A stretch of DNA of 64,000 nt from Poriferisodalis sp965221945 (GCF_965221945.1 NZ_OZ244925.1:2046001-2110000), one strand, 5' to 3'. Counted from the first letter of the stretch, positions 26,769-35,125 are shown. The notes: generated from the sequence alone by a model not told the origin. Made by a program: numbers and translations.

Positions 26769-26873
26769 ACCCGCCGACTACCCTCACCAACCACAACCCG
26801 CCAGCGACCATCGGATACGGCCTGAATCCCAACCCGATCCGTCGCGAAGAGTCAGATACGCCTCACTGCGTAG

Positions 26874-26987
26874 TGATTCGCCCCGAGTTTCAGGGGGACC
26901 CTGGGGGACAACGCTGCCGGTTTGTGTTTGCGTCGGGTTTCGAACTCGACCGGTGTCAGCATGCCGAGCGAGGTGTGCCGCCGACGA
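26874..26987 (-). mobile_element. IS3-family element, right-end remnant
   Basis: Read on the minus strand it encodes the C-terminus of an IS3-type OrfB (RRHTSLGMLTPVEFETRR...) and ends in TGATTCGCCCCGAG (as read inward from the tip), which matches the left-end repeat TGATTCACCCTGGG of the IS3 halves at 19825 and 23242. It is probably the lost right end of that element or of a close relative. The following 220 bp up to 27207 hold no clear gene. Confidence 0.7.
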
Positions 26988-27207
26988 TGGCCGTCACGAT
27001 CGGGACGTCACCGGTCGCTTGGTGTGGCCCGCACGACACGGTTCGTGAGCACATCCGCCAGTCGCATCAAACATCCCCTTGCGACGCCGGCTGCGGCGTC
27101 CGCGGCACGGGTTCCCCCTGCGTCTGTGCAGGGCGACTGCGATTCGGATTCGGTGCCGGCCGTAGGGTGACTGTCGGCAGTTCGGTTGGTGCGGTGCACA
27201 TGGAGGA

Positions 27208-27483
27208 ATGACACGGCCGATCACTCCCGAGAACCGCACCGACGGCGACTGGGAGTTCTTGGCGCGGATGCGCGCGCAGTTCGACCTGCTCGCCGTGCAG
27301 GAGGTCATGTCGGACCTCGGTGGACTGCTCTGCTGGGGCAACCACGAATTCGGGCAGACCGATGCGCCGTCGGGTTACTTCACCTCGGTGTCCGCCGGCT
27401 GGAAGCATTCGTGCGGGCTGCGCACTGACGGCACAGCGGCCTACTTCGGCAACAACGAGTACGGGCAGACGGATGCGCCGTAG
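27208..27483 (+). CDS. Short RCC1-repeat protein (about 1.5 repeats), probably a fragment
   Basis: This 91-residue frame has about 36 residues without a signal peptide, then RCC1-like repeats: LLCWGNHEFGQTDAPSGY and FTSVSAGWKHSCGLRTDGTA, ending in GQTDAP-stop. The repeats match those of the 830-residue protein downstream. In the last unit the conserved CWG has become YFG. One and a half blades cannot form a propeller, so it is likely a decayed or recombined copy. Confidence 0.5.
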   Translation: MTRPITPENRTDGDWEFLARMRAQFDLLAVQEVMSDLGGLLCWGNHEFGQTDAPSGYFTSVSAGWKHSCGLRTDGTAAYFGNNEYGQTDAP

Positions 27484-27485
27484 CC

Positions 27486-27758
27486 GTGAGCATGAGGAAA
27501 CTGCTAACCGCGCTGCTCGCCGCTGCCTGCGGGCCGGCACCAGATGTCGAACAGTCCGCATCGACCGACACGGTGCCGCAGACGACGAGCACCGAGCGGC
27601 TCGACGACGACAGCGCCTCGACGACTACGGAACGCTCCACCGGCCCGACACGGTTCACCTCGGTGTCCGCCGGCACCTGGCATTCGTGCGGGGTGCGCAG
27701 CGACGCCACAGTGACATGCTGGGGCGACAACAAGCACGGGCAGGCGGACGCGCCGTAG
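27486..27758 (+). CDS. Short lipoprotein with one RCC1 repeat
   Basis: This 90-residue frame starts with GTG (or ATG at 27492) 3 nt after the previous stop. MRKLLTALLAAACGPAP looks like a lipoprotein signal with lipobox LAAAC. A Thr/Ser/Asp-rich linker follows, then a single RCC1 unit (FTSVSAGTWHSCGVRSDATV, CWGDNKHGQADAP-stop). It may be a short surface lipoprotein or a truncated relative of the large RCC1 protein. The last bases, cgccgtagccg, are also found at the ends of the other two RCC1 genes. Confidence 0.5.
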   Translation: MSMRKLLTALLAAACGPAPDVEQSASTDTVPQTTSTERLDDDSASTTTERSTGPTRFTSVSAGTWHSCGVRSDATVTCWGDNKHGQADAP

Positions 27759-28240
27759 CCGGAACGCATCGGATTGGTGCTCACTGATAACGCCGGATAC
27801 CGGACAGCCGGCGAGCGCTCCGGGCCGCTCCCGTGCGCTGTGGGCGCTCCGGTGCCCTCCGGTGCGCTGTGGTGTCGAGCGCTAGACAGCGCCGGCCGGG
27901 CGCTCCGGGGCGATCCGCTTCATAGCGCGGAGCCCCCCTTACGCTCAGCGCTCCCCGCGACGCTTCGGGCGGTGCCATCACGCCGCTGCCGGGCTTCGTG
28001 ACCCCCTCGCCGGTCCCCGCACGGCGGGCGGCACCACGGCAGGGGTCCCCTCGCCGCGGGGTGCTGTAGCAGCGCCGTACAGCGCCCCGAGCACCCTGCC
28101 CCCGCACGAACACCCACGCCGCCCCACGCCTCAGAACGCCGCTACGGGGCGCACAGCGCGCCTCACGGTCGTTTCCTGCTGTGTCGGGCGCGCGATACTG
28201 CGCCTGCTTTCAATCTGACCCCCGCTAGGAGAGAACCGCC
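27759..28240. other. Intergenic region with short GC-rich repeats
   Basis: No convincing gene is present. It contains repeated CCCCTCGCCGG-type motifs (28001-28013, 28047-28056) that recur, in both orientations, after the RCC1 gene (30784-30795, 30844-30857, 30911-30926). Its last 20 bp hold the ribosome-binding site AGGAGA of the RCC1 gene. Confidence 0.55.
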
Positions 28241-30733
28241 ATGTCTCGACGGCAGCTCACAGCGTTGCTCGCCGCGCTGCTCATGACCCCGCTGATCCTG
28301 GCCGCTGCCGCTTCGGCGCAGACCGCTGGCGCATTTCTCGACGGCGCTGAGCCGTGGACAGAATCCGATTGCGCCGGTGATACCCCCATCGTCGTGGGCG
28401 CTGACGCCAAGGCGCAGTCAGACATCTACAGCGCCGTCACGCTGGCGGGGGTGCTCGGCACCGATTGCGTGATCCTCGCCGGACCCCGCGACGGGGACAT
28501 GACGACCGAGCAGCGGGCACGTCTCGACGCTGCCGAAGCGGGCGGGTATGTGCTCGGCGGCATCGGCGCGGTGCCGACGGCGAAGATCGCCGGCCGTGAC
28601 ATGACACGCCTCGGCGGCGCTACCCGCTGGGCCACCGCGGAGCTAGTCGGGCGACGCGCCAGCGGAGACACCACCGCGGGAACCAGTACCGCGACCGAGA
28701 CCAACGACGCCGACGACGCGACCGCCACCGACTCGCCACAGTTCAGCCCAGTGTCCGCCGGGTACCGCCATTCGTGCGGGTTGCGCAGCGACGCCACAGC
28801 GGTCTGCTGGGGCAGCAACGGCAGCGGGCAGACGGATGCGCCGTGGGGTTGGTTCACCGCGGTATCCGCAGGCGCTGCGCATTCCTGCGGGCTGCGCACT
28901 GACGGCACCGTGACCTGCTGGGGCAGCAACGGCGACGGGCAGACGGATGCGCCGTCAGGCGAGTTCACGTCGGTGTCCGCCGGGTGGTTCCATTCGTGCG
29001 GGGTGCACAGCGACGCCACTGTGACCTGCTGGGGCAGCAACGGCGACGGGCAGACGGATGCGCCGTCGGGTTCGTTCACGTTGGTGTCCGCAGGCGCTGT
29101 GCATTCGTGCGGGGTGCGCAGCGACGCCACAGCGGTCTGCTGGGGCAGGAACTGGAACGGGCAGACGGTTGCGCCGTCGGGTTCGTTCACCTCGGTGTCC
29201 GCAGGTTTCGTGCATTCGTGCGGGGTGCGCAGCGACGGCACCGCGGTCTGCTGGGGCGGCAGCATCTACGGGGCGGCGGTTGCGCCGTCGGGTTCGTTCA
29301 CCGCAGTGTCCGCAGGCAGAGAACATTCGTGCGGGCTGCGCAGCGACGGCACCGCGGTCTGCTGGGGCGGCGGCGTCTTAGGCAAGACGGGTGCGCAGGC
29401 GGTTGCGCCGTCGGGTTCGTTCACCGCAGTGTCCGCAGGCAACTTGCATTCGTGCGGGCTGCGCAGCGACGTCACAGTGGTCTGCTGGGGCGACAACGAG
29501 TACGGGCAGGCGGACACGCCGTCAGGTACGCCTGACGCGACCCTCACAGCGCCCGCCGACATCGCACAGCCCGGCGTGTTCCTCGACGGTGCTGAGCCGT
29601 GGATCGCGTCCGATTGCGCCAGTTCCACCCCTGTGGTGGTCGGCTCGGATGCGAAGGCGCAGTCGGACATCTACAGCGCCGTCACGCTCGCAGGGGTGCT
29701 CGGCACTGATTGTGTGATCCTCGCGGGACCCCGCGGCGCGGACATGCCAGTAAGCCAGCGAGCACGTCTCGCAGCAGCCGAGCCGGGCGGGTACGTGCTC
29801 GGCGGCATCGGCGCGGTCCCGACCGCGAAGCTCGCCGGCCGTGACATGACACGCCTCGGCGGTGCTACCCGCTGGGCCACCGCGGAGCTAGTCGGGCGAC
29901 GCGCCAGCGGAGACACCACCGCGGGAACCAGTACCGCAACACAATTCATCTCGGTGTCCGCCGGCAATCGGCATTCGTGCGGGCGGCGCAGCGACGGCGC
30001 GGCGGTCTGGGCGGTCTGCTGGGGCCACAACACTTCCGGGCAGGCGGCTGCGCCGTCGGGCGAGTTCGTGTCGGTGTCCGCAGGGGCGTTTCATTCGTGC
30101 GGGGTGCGCTCGAACGGCGCGGCGGTCTGCTGGGGCGGCAACGGCTGGGGGCAGGCGGCTGCGCCGTCGGGCGAGTTCGTGTCGGTGTCCGCCGGAGGGG
30201 TGCTTTCGTGCGGGGTGCGCTCGAACGGCGCGGCGGTCTGCTGGGGCGACAACCGGAACGGGCAGACGGATGCGCCGTCGGGCGAGTTCGTGTCGGTCTC
30301 GGCCGGGGAGTCGCATTCGTGCGGGGTGCGCAGCGACGCCACGGCGGTCTGCTGGGGCGGCGGCATCTTCGGCGAGGCGGATGCGCCGTCGGGTTCGTTC
30401 ACCTCAGTGTCCGCAGGCGACAACCATTCGTGCGGGGTGCGCAGCGACGCCACGGCGGTCTGCTGGGGCTTCGACAACGCCATCAGCGACGGGCAGGAAA
30501 ATGCGCCGTCGGGCAAGTTCGTGTCGGTGTCCGCCGGGATGTGGCATTCGTGCGGGGTGCGCTCGAACGGCGCGGCGGTCTGCTGGGGCTCCCACATCGA
30601 CGGGAAGACCCTTGCGCCGTCGGGCGAGTTCGTGTCGGTGTCCGCCGGGCGGCATCACTCGTGCGGGGTGGGCAGCAATGGCACGGCGGTCTGCTGGGGC
30701 CGGAGTGAATTCGGGCGGACATATGTGCCGTAG
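28241..30733 (+). CDS. Secreted protein: two [CWB2-like module + seven RCC1 repeats] units
   Basis: This 830-residue protein has an N-terminal signal peptide (MSRRQLTALLAALLMTPLIL, cleavage near ASA-QT). Unit 1 is a cell-wall-binding-repeat-2-like module (about residues 28-150: FLDGAEPW, IYSAVTLAGVLGTDCVILAG, MTRLGGATRWATAELVG), followed by seven RCC1-type repeats (about 168-428). Unit 2 repeats this layout: module about 445-565, seven repeats about 567-829. Each repeat is about 37 residues with the core VSAG-HSCG-RSD-AVCWG, so there are two Cys per blade. Seven repeats is the number needed for one RCC1 beta-propeller, so two complete propellers are predicted. CWB2 modules anchor proteins to cell-wall polymers in Gram-positives. 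Surface display is likely; the ligand is unknown. Confidence 0.85.
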   Translation: MSRRQLTALLAALLMTPLILAAAASAQTAGAFLDGAEPWTESDCAGDTPIVVGADAKAQSDIYSAVTLAGVLGTDCVILAGPRDGDMTTEQRARLDAAEAGGYVLGGIGAVPTAKIAGRDMTRLGGATRWATAELVGRRASGDTTAGTSTATETNDADDATATDSPQFSPVSAGYRHSCGLRSDATAVCWGSNGSGQTDAPWGWFTAVSAGAAHSCGLRTDGTVTCWGSNGDGQTDAPSGEFTSVSAGWFHSCGVHSDATVTCWGSNGDGQTDAPSGSFTLVSAGAVHSCGVRSDATAVCWGRNWNGQTVAPSGSFTSVSAGFVHSCGVRSDGTAVCWGGSIYGAAVAPSGSFTAVSAGREHSCGLRSDGTAVCWGGGVLGKTGAQAVAPSGSFTAVSAGNLHSCGLRSDVTVVCWGDNEYGQADTPSGTPDATLTAPADIAQPGVFLDGAEPWIASDCASSTPVVVGSDAKAQSDIYSAVTLAGVLGTDCVILAGPRGADMPVSQRARLAAAEPGGYVLGGIGAVPTAKLAGRDMTRLGGATRWATAELVGRRASGDTTAGTSTATQFISVSAGNRHSCGRRSDGAAVWAVCWGHNTSGQAAAPSGEFVSVSAGAFHSCGVRSNGAAVCWGGNGWGQAAAPSGEFVSVSAGGVLSCGVRSNGAAVCWGDNRNGQTDAPSGEFVSVSAGESHSCGVRSDATAVCWGGGIFGEADAPSGSFTSVSAGDNHSCGVRSDATAVCWGFDNAISDGQENAPSGKFVSVSAGMWHSCGVRSNGAAVCWGSHIDGKTLAPSGEFVSVSAGRHHSCGVGSNGTAVCWGRSEFGRTYVP

Positions 30734-31088
30734 CCGGAACAGCGACGACGATGGCACCGGCCCAGCGCAGCGCCCCACGGGCACCGGCGAGGGGGTCTTG
30801 TGTGTACCGGTCGGGCCGATTTCGGTCAAGTAGATGCACGGGATTCCCCCTCGCCGATCCCTGCGGGGTGCCCGAGGCTGGCCGGTGCCATCACGTCATT
30901 AGCGGGGTACGTGATCCCCTCGCCGGGTGGGGCGGCGAGTCGTTTGGCAGCGGCCATTTGGTGCATGTCACCGACGACGACTAGGCCCGTTAGGTAATGC
31001 AGTTAAGGAACGGATAGGAAATAGCGCTCCTACCTGCGGATTTCAGTTGCCTCACAGGTATCTGGGAGCGCCACGGACCTGGCCGCAG
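30734..31088. other. Intergenic region after the RCC1 gene
   Basis: No convincing gene. It holds three further copies of the CCCCTCGCCGG motif, one of them inverted; inverted pairs could form hairpins that end RCC1 transcription. Confidence 0.45.
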
Positions 31089-31388
31089 ATGGGAAAAACC
31101 GACCGCGACCCCATGGACGTCTTCACCGACGCTGACATCGAAGTGCCCGCGAGCTTGTCTGCGTTCGCGGTGCTGATCGTCTCAGACGGTGCCTGGGAAC
31201 CGGTTGCCAGCGATTCCAAGCGTCCCGTCGGAGAGGCGATCGCGGCTGTCCTCGAAGTCGACGACAGCGACGCGCACAGCATCACCACCCGAGTGACCGG
31301 CACTGCACGCACGATCGGACTGTGCGACAACGCCACCACTGCGGTGGCGTGCATCACCAGCAGCACACCAGATGTCGGCACAAATTGA
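31089..31388 (+). CDS. Hypothetical protein, 99 aa
   Basis: The frame starts MGKTDRDPMDVFTDAD and is acidic and Thr/Ala-rich, with one hydrophobic strand (LSAFAVLIVSDGAW). I do not recognise a family. It overlaps the next frame by 17 nt, as in a two-gene unit. An upstream extension to 30927 is open but lacks codon support. Confidence 0.35.
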   Translation: MGKTDRDPMDVFTDADIEVPASLSAFAVLIVSDGAWEPVASDSKRPVGEAIAAVLEVDDSDAHSITTRVTGTARTIGLCDNATTAVACITSSTPDVGTN

Positions 31389-31623
31389 CGACGCGCTCGC
31401 CGAACTCAACGACCGTTTAGCGGAACGAGGCATCCATGCCCCCATCTATGTCCATGACGGCATGACCGCTGTGATGGTCCATCGTGACGGGGACATGCCC
31501 GCCATGTTCGACCGGGCACTTGAAGATGGACCCGAGGTCGTCGGGGAGCTGACAGCTCAGATCGGTAGGGAACGCGGATTGCCAGAGGACTGGCTGAGCC
31601 GGGTTGGAACTGAACCGCCATGA
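31372..31623 (+). CDS. Short protein resembling a truncated DUF6036-type nucleotidyltransferase
   Basis: This 83-residue frame begins SAQIDDALAELNDRLAERGI and ends GRERGLPEDWLSR. Both pieces resemble the start and middle of the DUF6036/AbiEii-like nucleotidyltransferase family, but the GG and D-x-D catalytic segment expected between them is replaced by HDGMTAVMVHRDGD. It is therefore probably a decayed or internally deleted relic rather than an active enzyme. The family link is a memory-based resemblance and needs a profile search. Confidence 0.4.
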   Translation: MSAQIDDALAELNDRLAERGIHAPIYVHDGMTAVMVHRDGDMPAMFDRALEDGPEVVGELTAQIGRERGLPEDWLSRVGTEPP

Positions 31624-32040
31624 TCAAACGTGCTGCGCTGCATGACGATCCGAGAACGCGCATCGCGCGTCTTGCTGCGAACGGCGGCTCGGCTTGCTGA
31701 GCGATGCGTGACCGTGGCACGCCAGCCCGACGCGGGCAAGCTCAAGAAGCGCTGCGCGCTCGCCGGCATCCGCATCCTGCGGGAGGTACTCAAGATGGCA
31801 CACAAGTCTGACTCAACTGGGACACGAACAGCATCCCAAGCGAGATCGATACGACTGCGCGATCCGCAAGGTTGACCGGCAGTGTGGTCGTTGCCATTGG
31901 CGAGATCATCAGGAACATAGGTGCCGTTGTCGCTCAACAAGGAAGACCCAACGCAGGCTGCCATGCGTGTTGAGAATGCCACGGGTGACGGCCAGCTCTC
32001 GCCACGTCTACGCTGGTAAGGCCCTAGGGAGGTGTTCTAC
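31624..32040. other. Stretch without a secure gene
   Basis: An 81-codon plus-strand frame (31630-31875) is rich in Arg/Ala and has no recognisable domain or good ribosome-binding site. I see nothing else firm. AGGGAGG at about 32026-32032 is the ribosome-binding site of the next gene. Confidence 0.35.
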
Positions 32041-32223
32041 ATGGATGACGAGACCCTTGAGCAACAGCTCCAGGAATATGAGATCGGTGTCGAGGAAGTT
32101 GTAGGCGCCTTCACTGAGGCCGAAATTCCTTACTTCGCAGCAGTCAACGCCGTTGCGATTCCGTATCCCTTAACCGTGACAACGAGCCACACAGGCCGGA
32201 TGCCGCATGCCCACATGGGGTGA
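32041..32223 (+). CDS. Small acidic protein overlapping the SDH proteinase gene
   Basis: This 60-residue frame starts MDDETLEQQLQEYEIGVEEV; ATG 32041 was chosen because AGGGAGG lies 8 nt upstream. The N-terminal half is a strongly acidic amphipathic helix, the rest mixed. The last 17 nt overlap the start of the proteinase gene, implying translational coupling. I do not recognise it; it could be a partner or regulator of the proteinase, or just a leader ORF. Confidence 0.5.
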   Translation: MDDETLEQQLQEYEIGVEEVVGAFTEAEIPYFAAVNAVAIPYPLTVTTSHTGRMPHAHMG

Positions 32224-33229
32224 GCTGCTGCGAGAACTCAATGATCTGGAGCAAAAGGCGGCATCGCCTGGCGGCGGGCAGCCCAACGACGGGCAATCGC
32301 CATGCGATCGGCTGCGCCGGAAGTATCTCAAGCTGCTGTCTGAGCACACCAAGCGGGCGACCATCTGCTACAGCACGAGCTGGATGGAAAACAAGCCAGT
32401 TCCCAACGGCAGCGAGACGCTCACGGTCGCGCTGCGAGACATACATGGATTCATGGAGGCTGCATCAAACATAGAAGTGCGTGAATTGGACCTGATCATC
32501 ACGAGCCCGGGTGGGGATGCCGACGCAGCAGAAGCAATCATGGGGTATCTGCGATCGCGCTTCGATCACATAAGGGCCGTCGTGCCAGTCGCGGCGATGT
32601 CGGCAGCGACGATGATGGCGCTGTCCTGTGACGAAATATTGATGGGGACGCACTCGCAACTTGGGCCTATCGATCCGCAGTTCACTGTCACCGCACCGGA
32701 AGGACAGCGTTCGTCGCCCGCGCAGGCAATCATCGACCAGTTCGAATTGGCAAAAGCGGAATGTCAGGACCCAGCGAATCTCGGCGCTTGGCTTCCGATT
32801 CTTCGTACCTTGGCTCCGGGTCTGGTTGCTCAGTGCACTCATGCCATTGAACGCGCGAAGCAGTTCGTTACCGATCAGCTGACCGCACACATGCTCTCTG
32901 GCGACGATGACGCTGCGGCGAGAGTCGCAGAGTGGTTCGCCGACTTCCCAAGATTCAAGTCTCATGGTCGCCCCGTACGGATCGACGACGTCGAGAGCCA
33001 GAATCTGAGGGTCATTCGGTTGGAAGACGACGACAAGTTGCAAGACCTTGTGCTTTCGGTGCATCACGCCACGCGTCTCACGTTTGGGCGGACCGCCGCA
33101 ACAAAGCTCATCGAGAATCACCGAGGCCGAGCATTCATCGAATCGATGCATGTTCAGCCAACTGGGCCAATCGAGATAGCGATTCCAACGGCACCGGGAA
33201 TCCCACAACCGCAGTCGAACGGCTCATAA
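32207..33229 (+). CDS. SDH/SppA-like Clp-fold serine proteinase
   Basis: This 340-residue protein resembles the serine dehydrogenase proteinase family (SDH_sah), relatives of SppA and ClpP. Visible hallmarks are IITSPGGDADAAEAIMGYLR (oxyanion-loop region, about residues 93-112), VPVAAMSAATMMAL with the presumed nucleophile Ser (about 132) and ILMGTHSQLGPIDPQF (about 147). The C-terminal half (about 180-340) is helical and ends in a Pro-rich tail. No signal peptide or membrane segment is obvious, so it should be cytoplasmic or peripheral. Its substrate is unknown. It lies in the accessory region next to an Abi protein, which makes a stress or defence role conceivable. Confidence 0.78.
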   Translation: MPTWGELLRELNDLEQKAASPGGGQPNDGQSPCDRLRRKYLKLLSEHTKRATICYSTSWMENKPVPNGSETLTVALRDIHGFMEAASNIEVRELDLIITSPGGDADAAEAIMGYLRSRFDHIRAVVPVAAMSAATMMALSCDEILMGTHSQLGPIDPQFTVTAPEGQRSSPAQAIIDQFELAKAECQDPANLGAWLPILRTLAPGLVAQCTHAIERAKQFVTDQLTAHMLSGDDDAAARVAEWFADFPRFKSHGRPVRIDDVESQNLRVIRLEDDDKLQDLVLSVHHATRLTFGRTAATKLIENHRGRAFIESMHVQPTGPIEIAIPTAPGIPQPQSNGS

Positions 33230-33460
33230 CAGCTTTCAAACTCTGTAGTCGAGCGGGACGCATCAAGGCTCCTCGGTTAGGCGCGCCCAAGCACTCGACG
33301 CAGCACCATTCACCGCGAGTGACATGCTCGACGCGTGCTCTGACTTCCGCATCGTCCAGCAGCAGGGACGTTGCCGCGCCCGGATACTTCTCGATGCGTC
33401 CGGTTGCGGCCGTTGCGCTGGGCAGGCTCTTGGAGTGTCGCTTCGGCAGCTGCGAGTACC

Positions 33461-34309
33461 TCAATTGGCTCGGTCCTGCCGGTGCTTGAGCGTGTCGAGC
33501 AGGAAACGACAGTAGGTGTGTGCGGTTCCGATCGCCAGCTGGGCGTGGCGTGAGCTGAGACCGCTGCTGGATCGGGTGCGGCCGTGGTCGGGGGCGTACT
33601 CGTTTCGGAGTGCGGCGATGCCGACGGTGACCTGCGACAAGTTCGACAAGATGCGCACGATGGTGTCGCGGCCTATTGTGGTCGGGGCGATCGTGTCGGG
33701 ATGGGCTTTGAGCGCCTTCTGGACATCTCTGACGAGTGCGGGGATATCGCTACGGTCGTCGTAGTCGATGCCCAGTTCTTCCAAGACATGCTTGCTGGTC
33801 GCCTCGATCAAGGACTTTGATGCGCCGATTGCCAAGGACGGATCGGAAGGGTCGAGCCTGTCGAGGTGCTCGCGGATCGAGGCCGGGTTTCGGAGGCTCT
33901 CCAGCGGCAGCGGGGGGATTGTCGATGTCTTGACTGGATAGATCAGTCCCTCGTCGCTGAGTCCATAGCCATCGCGTTGGAGCAGGCGTCGCAGATTCGC
34001 ATATACCTGCTCCAGCTGCGACGGTTCTGGCGGTTCGATCCACGACACGACTTCCTCGAAGACGCGCAGTGCCCGATCCGCTTGTTCGGCGTCTGACCAG
34101 TCGATGGCTTCCGCGTAGGCGTCGAAGAGTCGACGGCGTTGGCTTGACTCGTCCGATTCGGGACCTGGGGAGAACCCCTCGGATTCGAACGCATCTGTGA
34201 TCGTTCTCAATGTCCCCCACCCAACGCTGAGTTGGCGGAATTCACGACGAACTCGGCGATGGATCACATCCGCAGCCACGACCGGCAACGCTAACGACCG
34301 ATTAGTCAT
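33461..34309 (-). CDS. Abortive infection family protein (Abi_C-type C-terminus)
   Basis: This protein of about 282 residues was started at MTNRSLALPVV (34309); the frame is open 46 codons further. The C-terminal domain (about residues 155-275) matches the Abi_C pattern: KSLIEATSKHVLEELGIDYD, DIPALVRDVQKALKAHPD, GRDTIVRILSNLSQVTVGIA, ALRNEYAPDHGRTR and HAQLAIGTAHTYCRFLLDTL. The N-terminal domain is helical and variable. Such proteins occur alone or with other defence genes and are thought to act in abortive infection; the mechanism is not known. A LexA-like palindrome lies about 210 bp upstream. The 231 bp between it and the proteinase gene have no secure gene. Confidence 0.8.
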   Translation of the reverse strand: MTNRSLALPVVAADVIHRRVRREFRQLSVGWGTLRTITDAFESEGFSPGPESDESSQRRRLFDAYAEAIDWSDAEQADRALRVFEEVVSWIEPPEPSQLEQVYANLRRLLQRDGYGLSDEGLIYPVKTSTIPPLPLESLRNPASIREHLDRLDPSDPSLAIGASKSLIEATSKHVLEELGIDYDDRSDIPALVRDVQKALKAHPDTIAPTTIGRDTIVRILSNLSQVTVGIAALRNEYAPDHGRTRSSSGLSSRHAQLAIGTAHTYCRFLLDTLKHRQDRAN

Positions 34310-35125
34310 CGCCGGCCGAGACGACCACACTCTGTGGCGCCCACCGGGGCGGGTCCAGATCGAGGACAATGCCGACCGATCGACGGATGCACGACATGCC
34401 CAGATTCCACCCGACACAGCTGAATCACTGCCAGACGCGATTCCCAAGGGGGTAGATCGCGTTCGCGGACACGTCCGGTCGCGTTCCAGATTGGGACAAG
34501 TCGCGTTCTTGAGGTTCCGAACGATCGTTTCTAATCAGTGCTCTGACCTGCACGAATACCGTTCATCACGAATTTCGCACACGTCCCACGAGGGCGGGGT
34601 GTGTGCGGAATGTACTGCTGAGTCCAGTGTGGATTGACCTGCGGAATCAAGTGTGCCGGTCCGGACCGTGCCTTGACGTCCCGTGCCGTGCGGTGACGGG
34701 GCGTGCCGTCGCCGCGGTGCGTCGGTGGTGCTCTCGTCGCTGCGGCTTTCCGGATTTCGTCCTGGGTTCGTGTCGGGTTCGTCCCGGTGACTCAAGCCAT
34801 CGCTCCGCTGCCGACCCAGGTGTCCGATCGCTATAGGCTGGATTGCATGGTCCCGAGGGACATCATCGGCGGGGTGGCGGCTCGTCGTCACCGGATCGAG
34901 CGCCGCCAGGTGCTTTCCGCTCGACCTGCCGATGCAGCCGTCGGCCTGTCCATGCGCTCCCGGATCCGATGGTTCGAACGGGGCCATGTGAGGGGCTTCA
35001 GCGGAAGTGCTGAGCGACGCGGCTCGAAGGCTGCCAAGGCGAAGGCCGAATTCGAGTACCACCGAGACACCTTCTTCGTCCCGGGCTTCTGAGACCGACG
35101 TCGGCCCGCCCGCCCCTCGCGAGTC
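34310..35125. other. Gene-poor stretch in the accessory region
   Basis: The only possible gene is a plus-strand frame of 81 codons (34847-35092) starting MVPRDIIGGVAARR and ending DTFFVPGF; it has no domain I recognise and weak codon support. The segment carries the LexA-like site at 34518-34531. I see nothing else. Confidence 0.35.
34518..34531 (-). promoter_or_regulatory. LexA-like (SOS box-like) palindrome
   Basis: cgaacgatcgtttc fits GAAC-N4-GTTY, close to the actinobacterial SOS box seen before recA in this window (cgaacatcagttcg). It lies about 210 bp before the Abi gene, the same distance as the recA site from recA. One mismatch from the palindrome weakens the call. Confidence 0.4.

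Larger units (their letters stand above)
25299..26865 (+). mobile_element. IS3-family-like insertion sequence, copy B (1567 bp)
   Basis: The terminal repeats and length are the same as copies A and C. It is flanked by a perfect 4-bp target duplication, ctgc (25295-25298 and 26866-26869). It is intact, with orfA and orfB overlapping by ATGA and the GGGAAAA slippery site. Confidence 0.94.

Noticed and set aside
28426..30597. Several minus-strand frames with repeated PADT/PHEC units across the RCC1 gene
   Set aside because: They are antisense images of the RCC1 repeats; the plus strand has the signal peptide, RBS and known domain.
31630..31875. An 81-codon plus-strand frame
   Set aside because: Arg/Ala-rich, no domain, weak start context; kept only as a note in the gene-poor stretch.
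33135..33464. A 109-codon minus-strand frame between the proteinase and Abi genes
   Set aside because: Its first third is antisense to the proteinase C-terminus, with no RBS or recognisable domain.
34703..35092. A 129-codon plus-strand frame ending DTFFVPGF
   Set aside because: Codon pattern is poor in the first half and no domain is visible; only the last 81 codons could be real.
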